Below the pieces are notes generated by a model, which did no database searches, had not been told where the DNA came from, and saw nothing but the letters and a program-made list of their open reading frames with translations. Both the position numbers and the translations under genes were made by a program. From Bradyrhizobium amphicarpaeae (GTDB lineage: Bacteria > Pseudomonadota > Alphaproteobacteria > Rhizobiales > Xanthobacteraceae), in the NCBI RefSeq assembly GCF_002266435.3, contig NZ_CP029426.2, positions 3,378,001-3,442,000 on the forward strand: 64,000 nucleotides of DNA, read 5' to 3'. Below, one piece after another: positions 1-8,268 of the stretch (within the stretch, counting starts at the first letter, position 1; each line of letters starts with the position of its first letter).

Positions 1-32
1 TTGCGCGCTAAGCTGACATTTTGAACGGCAGC

Positions 33-59
33 TGGGCTCCGCGAAAGAGGCGGAGCCCA
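33..59. other. Stem-loop near the window edge
   Basis: A 10-bp perfect stem (TGGGCTCCGC pairing with GCGGAGCCCA) encloses a 7-nt loop. There is no T tract on either side, so it may end a gene lying left of the window or simply be a palindromic repeat. The rest of 60-300 shows no convincing gene. Confidence 0.35.
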
Positions 60-311
60 CTGCCTCAAATGATCGAAATCGACGCTGCTTGCGCAACCCG
101 CGTGCGGCGATCGTTCGGACTGCCTCGTGCGCGATCTGGCGCCGATGCGCTGATCGAGAATCCGGCCGCGAACAAGTTCGCGTGAATGTGCCGATGATGT
201 ATCCCCGTTCATAACAGGCGTGATCCCTTTAACAGTTGCTTTGCACGTCGCGTCGCTTGATGCGGCCGCCGCATCGTTGCGGCCGATTTTGAAATCATAT
301 TGGAGGCCATC

Positions 312-458
312 GTGCCCGTTGCACAGAAAGCCGATATCGTCACCGCGTCACCGCGTGCGTTCATTCTCAAGCACACGGCCCTGTTCGCCGCCGCCGCCTT
401 GTTCGTGTTCGTGCTGAGCCTGACCTACGGCCTCGATCTCAGCCCGGGATTTTTCTGA
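312..458 (+). CDS. Small single-pass membrane protein (48 aa)
   Basis: A GTG start is preceded five bases upstream by GGAGG (302-306), which is why this frame is preferred over an overlapping one. The 48-residue product has a charged N-terminus (VPVAQKAD), then one hydrophobic helix of about 20 residues (FILKHTALFAAAALFVFVLS), and ends GLDLSPGFF. This is the pattern of a one-span inner-membrane micropeptide. It stands alone, about 100 bp upstream of the DMT permease on the same strand. No function can be assigned. The good ribosome site and the compact hydrophobic core argue that it is real. Confidence 0.6.
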   Translation: MPVAQKADIVTASPRAFILKHTALFAAAALFVFVLSLTYGLDLSPGFF

Positions 459-561
459 GCGGCGTCGGGCGCGGCGCTGAAGCCCGATAATCACCGCCGC
501 GTGCCAGCCCTGCAGCCGCATGGGTTGAGCCGATATAGGCGCTGACATAAGGCTTGAAGCC

Positions 562-1482
562 ATGGATCAGCGGACCAGCGGCGCCGGCGCGCTCTCTCAG
601 CAGCACGATACGGCGCCGGCACTGCTCGGCGTCACGTGCGGCCTTGCCGCGGCGCTGTTCTGGGCGCTGGGCTTTGCCGCCACGCGGCATGGCCTCAAGG
701 TCGGTTTCACGCCGGTCGATCTGCTGGTGCATCGCTATGTCTGGTCGGGACTCGTGTTCCTGCCGCTGGTGCTCCGCGCCGGCATCTCCGATCTCTGCGG
801 CATCGGCTGGAGCAGGGGTCTCTTGCTGATGGTGCTCGGCGGCCCCGTGATGTCGCTGATCTCCTACACCGGCTTTCTGTTCGTGCCGCTCGGCCATGGC
901 AGCGTGATCCAGCCCTCCTGCGCGACGCTCGGCGGCCTCCTGCTCGCGGCGTTGGTGCTGAAGGAGCACATCTCCGCCTCGCGCCTTGCCGGCGCGGTCG
1001 TCATCGTCGGCGGCCTCGGCGTGATCGGCGCGGAATCGATCGGCCATATCGGGGCCGACGGCGTGCTCGGCGATTTGACCTTCGTGCTCACCGGATTGAT
1101 GTTCGCAGGATTCGGCGCGGCTCTGCGCCACTGGCGCGTCTCGGCGGTGTCGGCTGCGCTGGTGATCAACGTGCTGTCGCTGCTGCTGCTGCCGGTCTAC
1201 GTCGCAACCGTCGGCTTCGCCCATGTTGCGGCGATGGGCGTGACCGAGAATGCGATCCAGGCGCTGGCGCAGGGCGTGCTTGCCGGCCCCGCCGCGCTCT
1301 ATCTCTACGCCGTCTCGGTGCAGCGCCTCGGCGTCGCCCGCGCCGCGGTGTTTCCGGCCTGCGTGCCGGCGCTGACGCTGCTCACCGGCTGGCTGCTGCT
1401 CGGCGAGCCCCCGACGATGCTGCAGGCCGCAGGACTCGTGACGGTGCTGTGCGGATTCTATCTGGCGCAGCGGCAGGGTTAG
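562..1482 (+). CDS. DMT superfamily permease (EamA domains)
   Basis: The 306-residue product is almost entirely hydrophobic, with roughly ten membrane helices arranged as two EamA repeats: residues about 20-150, and about 165-300 with a conserved LLGEPPT segment near the end. This is the drug/metabolite transporter architecture; such proteins move amino acids or other small metabolites across the inner membrane, and the substrate cannot be inferred. The ATG start (MDQRTSG) leaves a short soluble N-terminus before the first helix. The gene converges on the PhnA-like gene, with only 8 bp between stops. Confidence 0.85.
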   Translation: MDQRTSGAGALSQQHDTAPALLGVTCGLAAALFWALGFAATRHGLKVGFTPVDLLVHRYVWSGLVFLPLVLRAGISDLCGIGWSRGLLLMVLGGPVMSLISYTGFLFVPLGHGSVIQPSCATLGGLLLAALVLKEHISASRLAGAVVIVGGLGVIGAESIGHIGADGVLGDLTFVLTGLMFAGFGAALRHWRVSAVSAALVINVLSLLLLPVYVATVGFAHVAAMGVTENAIQALAQGVLAGPAALYLYAVSVQRLGVARAAVFPACVPALTLLTGWLLLGEPPTMLQAAGLVTVLCGFYLAQRQG

Positions 1483-1490
1483 GCGCGGGC

Positions 1491-1841
1491 TCAAGCCTTC
1501 TTCACGAACTCCGACTTCAGGTTCATCGCGCCGATGCCGTCGATCTTGCAGGCGATGTCGTGGCCGTCGCTGGCGTCCTGCAGGCGGATGTTGCGCACCT
1601 TGGTGCCGCCCTTCACCACCGAGGAGGAGCCCTTGATCTTGAGATCCTTGATCACGATGACGCTGTCGCCGTCAGTGAGAACATTGCCGTTGGCATCGCG
1701 CACGCCGGTCGCCTGCGCGGTGTCCGCCGCCGCTTCGGCCGCACCGCTCCACTCATGGCCGCATTCCGGGCAGACCCAGAGATCGCGGTCCTGATAGGCG
1801 TGCTCGGAGCTGCAGGCAGGGCATTTCATCGCGTCGGTCAT
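1491..1841 (-). CDS. PhnA/YjdM family zinc-ribbon protein
   Basis: This 116-residue protein starts [14 protein letters not shown]. An N-terminal zinc ribbon uses CPAC and CPEC pairs (residues about 6-27). A C-terminal PhnA domain contains [15 protein letters not shown] and GTKVRNIRL. The family is named PhnA after an early link with phosphonate genes, but E. coli YjdM is not the phosphonoacetate hydrolase and its role is unknown. I chose the ATG at 1841, because the longer reading (to 1904) adds an Arg-rich stretch that does not belong to the family. Confidence 0.9.
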   Translation of the reverse strand: MTDAMKCPACSSEHAYQDRDLWVCPECGHEWSGAAEAAADTAQATGVRDANGNVLTDGDSVIVIKDLKIKGSSSVVKGGTKVRNIRLQDASDGHDIACKIDGIGAMNLKSEFVKKA

Positions 1842-2053
1842 GGGCTGTCTCGTCAAAGCGCTTCGTTCGCGGCGCGACCGTAGGGGCGGGATCGCGGAAA
1901 GCAAGCGAAAGCTGCGGAAAGCGCCGGTGCCATACCACCGAAGCGGCGCGATGAGGATCGCAGTGAGCCAGCCGAGCAGCTTGCTTGACGCAGATCAACC
2001 TCGGCCGCCCGGTGCGACCTACGCTTCGTGTGCCTTCGAAGCAGTGACGGGAG

Positions 2054-2419
2054 ATGGCGATGTCTCACAGCGTTCGACTCTATCTCGGGTTCGTCATCCT
2101 GGTCGCGTTGTCGGTGCTGCTTCTGCTGAGCGTCATTCACTCCGCCGCGGGGGCGCCGCGGTCCGGCCCGCGAGCTGCGGCCGAGGGGCATCGTCTGGCC
2201 GAGGCGTGGTGCGAGAGCTGTCATGCCGTCGACCCGCACATGCCGGGCTTCTTCGACGAGGCGCCGAGCTTCCAGGCCATCGCCGACCGCAACGGCACCA
2301 CCGCGCTGTCGCTCAAGGTGTTCTGGCGGACCAGCCACCGGAGCATGCCGAACCTCGTGATCTCGCCGCAGCAGGCCGACGCGCTGTCGGCCTACATCCT
2401 GAGCCTCAGAGACAGGTGA
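2054..2419 (+). CDS. Membrane-anchored or secreted c-type cytochrome
   Basis: A 121-residue protein with one N-terminal hydrophobic helix (about residues 8-30: uncleaved anchor or signal peptide) and a single class I cytochrome c domain. The haem-binding site is CESCH (about residues 53-57). The probable axial methionine lies in RSMPNL (about residue 96), followed by a C-terminal helix (ADALSAYILSL) usual in this fold. It should act in periplasmic electron transfer; its partner is not evident from the neighbours. A second in-frame ATG lies two codons on. Confidence 0.85.
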   Translation: MAMSHSVRLYLGFVILVALSVLLLLSVIHSAAGAPRSGPRAAAEGHRLAEAWCESCHAVDPHMPGFFDEAPSFQAIADRNGTTALSLKVFWRTSHRSMPNLVISPQQADALSAYILSLRDR

Positions 2420-2593
2420 GGCCGGGCAAAAGCGATTCTGCGAAAACAACCCCATGCACAGTAGAGATGTGCTTGATAAGGCTCGCATATTTCGGCAATG
2501 CCGAATCGTGCGACTTGAGGCGTCGGGCAAAACAGCGGATTGCGCTTGGCGCCATCCGAGCTAGGTTCGTTCCGCAATTGCAACGAGCCCGCC

Positions 2594-2998
2594 ATGACCT
2601 TTCTCCTCAACATCGACGTCCCCGACGTCGCGCAAGCCACGCGCTTCTACACCGCCGCGTTCGGCCTCAGTGTCGGCCGCCGCTTCGGGAGTGATTTCGT
2701 CGAGCTGCTCGGCTGGCCCGCGCCGGTCTATCTCCTGACCAAGCCGGCCGGCACGATCGGTGCCGGCGGCGACCGCCGCCGCTACGAGCGGCACTGGACG
2801 CCGGTGCATATCGACGTCGTCGTCGATGATGTCGACGCCGCCGTCGCGCGTGCGCTCAGCGCCGGCGCGATCCTGGAGGCGCCGGCGCGCGATGCGCCCT
2901 ATGGGCGGATCGCGATGCTGGCCGATCCGTTCGGACACGGGTTTTGTCTGCTGGCGTTCAGCGAGAAGGGGTATGATGCGCTGATTGGAAGTTCGTAG
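2594..2998 (+). CDS. VOC (glyoxalase/bleomycin resistance) family protein
   Basis: The 134-residue product has the paired beta-alpha-beta-beta-beta modules of the vicinal oxygen chelate fold: MTFLLNIDVPD with RFYTAAFGL at the front, then HIDVVVDDVDAAVARALSAGA and a terminal DPFGHGFCLL. Family members are metal-dependent isomerases or dioxygenases, or bind antibiotics, and the sequence does not decide between them. I chose the ATG at 2594 because it begins directly at the first beta strand; the longer reading from 2540 adds residues outside the domain. A palindrome follows immediately after the stop. Confidence 0.85.
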   Translation: MTFLLNIDVPDVAQATRFYTAAFGLSVGRRFGSDFVELLGWPAPVYLLTKPAGTIGAGGDRRRYERHWTPVHIDVVVDDVDAAVARALSAGAILEAPARDAPYGRIAMLADPFGHGFCLLAFSEKGYDALIGSS

Positions 2999-3000
2999 TT

Positions 3001-3083
3001 CGTAGCCCGGATGAGCGAAGCGACATCCGGGATATAACTCGCAGGATAAGTCCCCGGATATCGCTTCGCTCATCCGGGCTACG
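3001..3083. repeat. Bradyrhizobium-type palindrome, copy 1
   Basis: The left arm starting CGTAGCCCGGATGAGCGAAG (3001-3023) is perfectly complementary to 3061-3083. With one mismatch the arms extend to about 31 nt, enclosing about 20 nt. It fills the gap between the VOC gene and the next gene. Close relatives lie at 4948-5027 and 28704-28794, with a half copy near 5637. Confidence 0.85.
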
Positions 3084-3119
3084 ACCGCTAACACACAGCG
3101 AAATCACAATCGGGACGAC

Positions 3120-3803
3120 ATGCCGGCCAAGCCGAAACGAAAGCTGAAGACCTACCAGACCTCGCTCGGCTTCTATGACCAGGCTATCGCGGCACCCTCG
3201 ATGAAGGCGGCGCTCGAGGCCTGGGGCGCCAGCTCCAATTTGTTCCATCAGGGCGCGGCGAAGGAGACCGACGACCCCGATGTCGTTGCGGCGACCATGG
3301 CGAAGCCGGGCGTCGTGCTCAGGCGTCCGGTCGGATCGGACAAGCCGTTCAGCGAAAGCGCGGAGCTGCCGACCGATCTCGTCGATGACGACGCCGAGCC
3401 CGGACGCAAGCGCAAGAAACAACCTAAGAAACAACCCAAGAAACAGCCGAAGAGCAAGCCGCGATCCTTGAAGCGTCCCGCCAGGGCCGCAGAGAAATCA
3501 TCCGGCAAGAGCGACGATCAGGCAGCCCGCAAGGCCGCCGCCGCGTTCGAGAAGGAGGAGCGGCGGCGAGAGGCTGCGCGCGCCAGGGAGGAGGCCGCCC
3601 GCGCCAAAGAGCGCGCCCGCCGCGACAAGGCGGTCGCCGCCGCCGAGGCAGTGCTGGACAAGGCACGACGGGAACACGATTCCAGGGCGGAGGCGATCGA
3701 GGCTGAGCGGGCCGCGCTGGACGAGCGCGCGGAGGCGGAACAGGACCGCTGGGACAAGCAGCGGATCAAGCTGCAGGAGGCGCTGCGCCGGGCGCGGGAG
3801 TAG
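3120..3803 (+). CDS. Lys/Ala-rich coiled-coil protein, TolA-like composition, unknown function
   Basis: The 227-residue protein begins with a globular-looking segment (residues about 1-90, containing TYQTSLGFYDQAIAAPS and DDPDVVAATMAKPG). A strongly basic linker follows with a triplicated KKQP unit (about 101-112). The last 100 residues are a long charged helix rich in Glu, Arg and Ala (EEERRREAARAREEAARAKE), probably coiled coil. No membrane helix or signal peptide is seen. The helix resembles the TolA middle domain only in composition, so I do not call it TolA. The upstream palindrome isolates it from the VOC gene. Confidence 0.7.
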   Translation: MPAKPKRKLKTYQTSLGFYDQAIAAPSMKAALEAWGASSNLFHQGAAKETDDPDVVAATMAKPGVVLRRPVGSDKPFSESAELPTDLVDDDAEPGRKRKKQPKKQPKKQPKSKPRSLKRPARAAEKSSGKSDDQAARKAAAAFEKEERRREAARAREEAARAKERARRDKAVAAAEAVLDKARREHDSRAEAIEAERAALDERAEAEQDRWDKQRIKLQEALRRARE

Positions 3804-3894
3804 GGCCGCGAAAACGCCGGACCAACATGTCTCGCGCGCGCCGCAGGATCGCGGTTCCATCCCTATATGAGCTGATGTCTCATACAGGATCTCC

Positions 3895-4221
3895 ATGCCC
3901 GAAAAGTCCTCGAAATCCGCAAGCCCCATGCTCGTGCGCCCCAGGCGCGCGGCGCCGGTGCTGGTCTGCCGCAAATGTCTCAAGCGCAGCGACGAGGGCC
4001 GCGATGTCGGTCGCGCGCTGAAATCCGAATTGAAGGCGCGGAGGCCTGATGGCCTCAAGCCGGCCAAGCTGGTCATGACCGGATGCTTCGGCCTGTGCCC
4101 GAAGCGGTCGATCGTGGTCGCGAGCGGCGCCAGCCTGCAGCGGCAGGAATATGTGCTGGTAGAAGACCGCGATCAGGTGCCGCGCGCGCTCGCGCTGTTG
4201 AACGGCGAACGCGACGGTTGA
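3895..4221 (+). CDS. Thioredoxin-like (2Fe-2S) ferredoxin domain protein
   Basis: A 108-residue soluble protein with four cysteines spaced as in thioredoxin-fold ferredoxins: VCRKC early (about residues 24-28) and GCFGLCPK later (about 63-70). In the family these bind one 2Fe-2S cluster. The C-terminal segment (EYVLVEDRDQVPRALALL) completes the fold. Related domains occur in the NuoE subunit and in small stand-alone ferredoxins, so an electron-transfer role is likely but the partner is unknown. It stands alone on the plus strand. Confidence 0.8.
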   Translation: MPEKSSKSASPMLVRPRRAAPVLVCRKCLKRSDEGRDVGRALKSELKARRPDGLKPAKLVMTGCFGLCPKRSIVVASGASLQRQEYVLVEDRDQVPRALALLNGERDG

Positions 4222-4405
4222 TCGTCGGTCCCGGCGCCGGCGGGCGCGCGTTGGCAGGCATTTCTTTGCCGCGGCCTGCAGTTGTGGCTGAGCCGCCGGA
4301 CGATCAGCAGCTCCGGAAAAGCTCCGCGCGGTAGTTTTCGCTGTGATGGCGGCGAGGGCGGAGAGGCTGTTCGACGCTGCCGCATCGACCGGGAGCGCAA
4401 GCACC

Positions 4406-4942
4406 ATGAGCGATCATCGCGCCGCAGCCAGGCGCCACACGCTGCGGACCGGCCTCGTCGAGTTCGACAACGGCGCCGGCAGCATCGTCAGCGTGCCCTG
4501 CACGATCCGCGACGTCTCCGCCACCGGCGCGCGTCTGGCGCTGAACAGCTCGGCATGGGTTGCCGACGCGTTCACGCTGGTGTTTTCGAGCGGCCTGCGC
4601 AAGGGTTGCCGGGTCGCCTGGCGCAAGGAGCGGCTGATCGGCAGCGCGTTCGCGGACGGCTATGCGAGCCCGGACGAGCAGGCCGCGATGATGACCGCGG
4701 ACGAGCAGGCAAGGCACCGCCTCGGCATCGGCGCGCGCGTCAAGGCCGCACGCGAGACCCGCGGCTATACGCGAGCCCAGCTCGCCGAGCGCATTGGCGT
4801 CACGCCGGCTTTCGTAGGCCAGGCCGAGCAGGGCGAGGCGGACATTCCGCTGTACCAGCTGATGCATATCGCAGATCTGCTGATGGTCGGTCTAGACGGG
4901 CTCGTGGCGGGGCCGGTGCCGGAGGAGGTTGATGCGGGGTAG
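4406..4942 (+). CDS. PilZ domain fused to an XRE-type helix-turn-helix
   Basis: Of 178 residues, about 1-85 form a PilZ domain carrying both halves of the c-di-GMP motif: RHTLR (RxxxR) near the N-terminus and RDVSATGARL (DxSxxG) about 30 residues later. Residues about 110-165 form a Cro/CI-type helix-turn-helix (ARVKAARETRGYTRAQLAER, then VTPAFVGQAEQG). The natural reading is a transcription regulator whose DNA binding responds to cyclic di-GMP; that is inference. The ATG at 4406 is preferred because GGGAG lies about 10 bases upstream; an in-frame ATG at 4343 would add 21 residues. No obvious target gene is adjacent. Confidence 0.8.
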   Translation: MSDHRAAARRHTLRTGLVEFDNGAGSIVSVPCTIRDVSATGARLALNSSAWVADAFTLVFSSGLRKGCRVAWRKERLIGSAFADGYASPDEQAAMMTADEQARHRLGIGARVKAARETRGYTRAQLAERIGVTPAFVGQAEQGEADIPLYQLMHIADLLMVGLDGLVAGPVPEEVDAG

Positions 4943-4947
4943 GGCTT

Positions 4948-5027
4948 CGTAGCCCGGATGAGCGTAGCGACATCCGGGACTTCGTTGCCGGATGATTCCC
5001 GGATATCGCTACGCTCATCCGGGCTAC
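4948..5027. repeat. Bradyrhizobium-type palindrome, copy 2
   Basis: Arms GTAGCCCGGATGAGCGTAGC and the complementary sequence ending at 5027 form a long hairpin. It is nearly identical to copy 1 at 3001-3083 apart from compensating base changes in both arms (AGCGAAGC versus AGCGTAGC). Confidence 0.85.
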
Positions 5028-5050
5028 ATCCGAGCGCGCCGCTCTATCCC

Positions 5051-5137
5051 CGTCATTGCGAGCGTAGCGAAGCAATCCAGGCTGCCTCCACCGAAGGATT
5101 CTGGATTGCTTCGTCGCAAGGGCTCCTCGCAATGACG
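5051..5137. repeat. Second palindrome family (CGTCATTGCGAGC arms)
   Basis: CGTCATTGCGAGCGTAGCGA at the left pairs imperfectly with the right end (TCGTCGCAAGG then CTCGCAATGACG), and inner arms GCAATCCAG and CTGGATTGC also pair. This is a distinct sequence family from the GTAGCCCGG palindromes. With copy 2 it fills most of the 307-bp gap before the small secreted protein. Confidence 0.8.
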
Positions 5138-5249
5138 GCGGAGAGGTCGGAGCGCCAAATTCGTCAGCGGTCATCCCAGCAAGCTCGCGCGAAATTTGCT
5201 TGCCTTGGTCCGAGTCCTTTTGCACTCTCGCCGCGAAGGAGACCAATGC

Positions 5250-5531
5250 ATGACAAAAATCACCGCCGCCTGCGCGCTCGGAACCGCCCTGGTGCTGGGC
5301 AGCCTGGCAACATCGGGTGCTGAAGCCCGGACGCGGAAAGCCGTCGTCGTTCGCGCACCCCAGGAGCGCCTGATCGTCACGGCGCCCGTGCTGAGGCCGA
5401 CGCCGTGGGATTACAACGTCGTTCCGCGCTATCGCTACCGCCCCGAGGACGACAAGGTCGATCCCTACGGCCCGCCGCTGGTGCCGTCCTATGTGCGCTA
5501 CGAGGGATGGCGCTGGCCGTATTGGTGGTAG
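5250..5531 (+). CDS. Small secreted protein, unknown function
   Basis: A strong AAGGAGACC ribosome site seven bases upstream selects the ATG at 5250. The 93-residue product begins with a clear Sec signal peptide (MTKITAACALGTALVLGSLA) and a probable cleavage after GAEA. The mature part is short, rich in Arg, Pro, Tyr and Trp (RPTPWDYNVVPRYRYRPEDD), and ends YEGWRWPYWW. Small periplasmic proteins of this composition are common in Bradyrhizobium and uncharacterised. It lies between clusters of palindromes, so it is probably monocistronic. Confidence 0.75.
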   Translation: MTKITAACALGTALVLGSLATSGAEARTRKAVVVRAPQERLIVTAPVLRPTPWDYNVVPRYRYRPEDDKVDPYGPPLVPSYVRYEGWRWPYWW

Positions 5532-5544
5532 GAAGCGACAATTC

Positions 5545-5651
5545 GTAGGGTGGGCAAGGCGAAGCGTGCCCACGTGTCTTTGGCCGGATCGCAGAGATCG
5601 TGGGCACGGCGCAAGGGCGCCTTTGCCCACCCTACCACTCATCCGGGCTAC
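5545..5651. repeat. Third palindrome family (GTAGGGTGGGCAAGGCG arms) with an abutting half REP
   Basis: GTAGGGTGGGCAAGGCGAAG with GTGCCCAC pairs with GTGGGCAC and CGCCTTTGCCCACCCTAC at the right, ending near 5636. Directly abutting it, CTCATCCGGGCTAC (to 5651) is one arm of the copy 1/copy 2 palindrome without its partner, suggesting one element inserted into or replaced part of another. Confidence 0.75.
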
Positions 5652-5663
5652 AAGCGTCCGCCC

Positions 5664-6152
5664 TCAGATGTTGCCTTGCTCGCTCTCCGGCACCCTGTCC
5701 CAGGGGCGGTAATAGAGCCGGGCGCATTCCTCGCGCAGCACGCCGCCTTCGATGCTGAGATCGTCGCGATAGGCCTTGGCGACGAAGTCGAGCGTATCGA
5801 CCTGGCGCGCCTCGAAATACATCTTGTGGACGTCCTCGCGGCCGGCGCCGTAGACGATGCGCGAGACCTTCGACCAGATCGACGCCATGGTGCACATGCC
5901 GCAGGGCTGCAGGGTGGTGTAGAGCGTGGCGCCGCGGATCTCGCCGTTCTCGAACGAGGCGCCGGCGGCCCGGATCGCCTCGATCTCGGCATGGGCGACG
6001 GCGTCGTGATGCTCGGCGACATGATTGCGCTCGGCCGCGAGCACGCGCCCGTCCAGCACGATGACGCAGCCGATCGGGCTCAGCGCGGGATCGGTGCCGT
6101 CAGCGCTCGCCACGCGCAAGGCCTCCGCCATCCAGCGCACATCCTCGCTCAT
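5664..6152 (-). CDS. Zinc-dependent nucleoside/nucleobase deaminase (CDA fold)
   Basis: The 162-residue protein has the zinc signature of the cytidine deaminase superfamily: AHAEIEAI supplies the His ligand and catalytic Glu, and TTLQPCGMCTMA supplies the two Cys ligands. Length and arrangement fit the TadA/guanine-deaminase branch. The segment between the motifs resembles guanine deaminases more than tRNA adenosine deaminase, but that is not decisive. I chose the ATG at 6152 (MSEDVRWMAEAL), which fits the first domain helix. It starts 4 bp after the stop of the small membrane protein upstream, so the two are probably co-transcribed. Confidence 0.85.
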   Translation of the reverse strand: MSEDVRWMAEALRVASADGTDPALSPIGCVIVLDGRVLAAERNHVAEHHDAVAHAEIEAIRAAGASFENGEIRGATLYTTLQPCGMCTMASIWSKVSRIVYGAGREDVHKMYFEARQVDTLDFVAKAYRDDLSIEGGVLREECARLYYRPWDRVPESEQGNI

Positions 6153-6156
6153 CGCC

Positions 6157-6345
6157 CTATTTCGGCTCGATGCGAAGCCTGGGGTCGGTCGGCAACACCA
6201 CGGCGCCGGCGTCGGCCGCGGCCTGCTCGGTGGTGACGGTCCGCCGGGCGTCGGCCTCCTTGGCCGGCAGCAAGAACAGGCCGGCTGCACCGAGAGCGAT
6301 GCTGGCGAGAATGATGATCAGAACGGGAACGTTGCGCATGATCAT
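6157..6345 (-). CDS. Small single-pass membrane protein
   Basis: About 62 residues: a short N-terminus, one hydrophobic helix (VPVLIIILASIALGAAGLFL), then a polar tail containing DARRTVTTEQAAADAG and ending PRLRIEPK. The start is uncertain: ATG codons at 6345 and 6339 and an in-frame TTG at 6354 are possible, and none has a good ribosome site. The stop lies 4 bp before the deaminase start, which suggests an operon. The small size and the membrane helix with periplasmic tail give no functional clue. Confidence 0.6.
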   Translation of the reverse strand: MIMRNVPVLIIILASIALGAAGLFLLPAKEADARRTVTTEQAAADAGAVVLPTDPRLRIEPK

Positions 6346-6419
6346 ACAAATCAAATGACCGCCGCAAGTTCCTGAAAGCGCAGAGACAGACGAAGTGGAT
6401 TACGCGGCGCAAAACCACC

Positions 6420-7994
6420 CTACGAAATCGACGTTTTCCTCAACCGCTCAGCCATCCGCTCGGCGATGGCGACCGTGGTCAGGTGCGTATTGGCGCGCGG
6501 CACTTCCGGCATGATCGAGGCATCGACCACCCGCAGGCCCGTGTAGCCGATCACCCGGCACTCGGGATCGACGACGGAGCGCGGATCGGAGGCCGCGCCC
6601 ATGCGGCAGGTGCCGCTGGCATGCTGGGCATCGCTGCACTCGGCGAACAGCCAGTCATCAAGCTCGGCGTCGCTGAAAGGCGCGTCCATGGAGTGTCCGC
6701 TGTTGCCGTAATCGACGCGGGAGGCGATGTCGGTCACGGCAGGCTGCAGGCAGATTTCGCGCAGGCGGCGGACGCCGTCGCGCATCCTCTCGAGATCGCG
6801 CGGGTCGGACAGCATCCGTTCCTCGACCGCAGGATCGACTTCGGGGTCGGTGGTGGTGATGCGGACGCTGCCCTGGCTAAAGGCCTGATAGACGGAGACC
6901 GCGATGCGTCCCAGCGAGACCACGGCCAGCGCTTGCGGCGTGCGGGCGAGGTTACCTGCGATCATGATCATGTCGTTGTCGCCGGCGCCCGCAAGCCCCG
7001 ACGAATAGCGCAGGCAGCAATTGGTGTGCCGGTGCATCAGCGTCGAGACCTGGCGGTCGTCGCGCAGATGCAGCAGCGCGTTGACGATCGGATGATCCAG
7101 CAGGTTCTCGCCGACCGGCAGGTCGGCGCGGACCGCGATGCCGAGCCGCTCCAGCAGCGCGGCGGGGCCGATGCCGGAGCGTTGCAGGATCGCCGGCGAA
7201 TGGATCGCGCCGGCGCAGAGGATCACCTCACGCGCGGCGCGCGGCGTATAGGACTGGCCGTTGACGCGGACCCGGACGCCGCTGGCATGCAGCCGGTTGC
7301 CCTCGAACACGATGGTGTCGACCAGTGCGTTGCCGACGATGGTGAGATTGGCGCGGCCGCGCGCCGGCTCCAGATAGCCGTCATTGGTGGAGATGCGCAG
7401 GCCCGCTTCGCTGTTGATCGCATAAGGCGAGACGCCGGTGCCCTCAGGCGCGTTGTGGTCCTCGCACCAGCCATAGCCCAGCGCCAGCGCCGACGATCGC
7501 AGCGCCCGGTCGACATTGCCCCAATCCGGAATCGGCGCGCGATACACCGGGATCGGACCGCGGTCGCCGTGCCAGGCGGCCTCGGGGAAATTCTTGTCGG
7601 TCTCGAGCTTGCAGAAGAAGGGCAGCATCTCGTCCCATGACCAGCCGGTGCAGCCTGCCTCCGCCCAGCGATCGAGATCATCGGGAACGGCGCGGATCGC
7701 GATCTGGCCGTTGATGGTCGAGCTGCCGCCCATGGCACGGCCGCGCCAGAGCAGCAGCGGCTCTTGCCGCTCGGTGCGCCGCGCGAGCAGGTTCGGCCAG
7801 CGGAAGTCGTCATCGCCGATGGCGCGCATCGGGTTCGGGATGCGGATATGCTCCGGCGTGGTCGCCGTGCGCAGATCCTGCCCCGCCTCGAGCAGCAGCA
7901 CGCGATGCGAGGGGTTTTCGCTGAGCCGCGCCGCCAAGGTGGCGCCGGCGGAACCGCCGCCGATGACGATGGTGTCGTAATCCTGCTCAAGCAT
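6420..7994 (-). CDS. GMC family FAD-dependent oxidoreductase
   Basis: A 524-residue flavoprotein. The N-terminal dinucleotide motif VIGGGSAGATLAARL begins at about residue 10. The GMC signature follows in the RGRAMGGSSTING region. The C-terminal active site has ASGTCRMG (first His just before it) and NTHLTTVAIAERMA (second His). Relatives oxidise choline, alcohols or sugars; the substrate is not defined here. The ATG at 7994 has GGAG nine bases upstream; an ATG five codons earlier has its AGGA directly against it. The open frame continues far upstream to 8381, but that part covers a palindromic repeat and is not coding. Confidence 0.9.
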   Translation of the reverse strand: MLEQDYDTIVIGGGSAGATLAARLSENPSHRVLLLEAGQDLRTATTPEHIRIPNPMRAIGDDDFRWPNLLARRTERQEPLLLWRGRAMGGSSTINGQIAIRAVPDDLDRWAEAGCTGWSWDEMLPFFCKLETDKNFPEAAWHGDRGPIPVYRAPIPDWGNVDRALRSSALALGYGWCEDHNAPEGTGVSPYAINSEAGLRISTNDGYLEPARGRANLTIVGNALVDTIVFEGNRLHASGVRVRVNGQSYTPRAAREVILCAGAIHSPAILQRSGIGPAALLERLGIAVRADLPVGENLLDHPIVNALLHLRDDRQVSTLMHRHTNCCLRYSSGLAGAGDNDMIMIAGNLARTPQALAVVSLGRIAVSVYQAFSQGSVRITTTDPEVDPAVEERMLSDPRDLERMRDGVRRLREICLQPAVTDIASRVDYGNSGHSMDAPFSDAELDDWLFAECSDAQHASGTCRMGAASDPRSVVDPECRVIGYTGLRVVDASIMPEVPRANTHLTTVAIAERMAERLRKTSIS

Positions 7995-8268
7995 TTTCGC
8001 TTGCTCCATTCCTCGCGCGTCATCCCACGCGCCCTTGAACGCAACCTGCGATGTCGCGTCGTTGATCACGACGCGCGGTGTCGATCCACCAGGCCGCGTG
8101 GCCAACACATAGATCATTGCGCCAGACTGTTTCCAGCCATGTCGCGCACAAAGTTGTGGCGCGGCAGCGATGATAAAACGCGCAGAAGGACGGGGCAGGC
8201 GCAGCGTCGCGTCGAGATTGCCGCGGAAGGGATCGTATAGGACTTGTTGCGGGAGGCCTGCGCGCACG

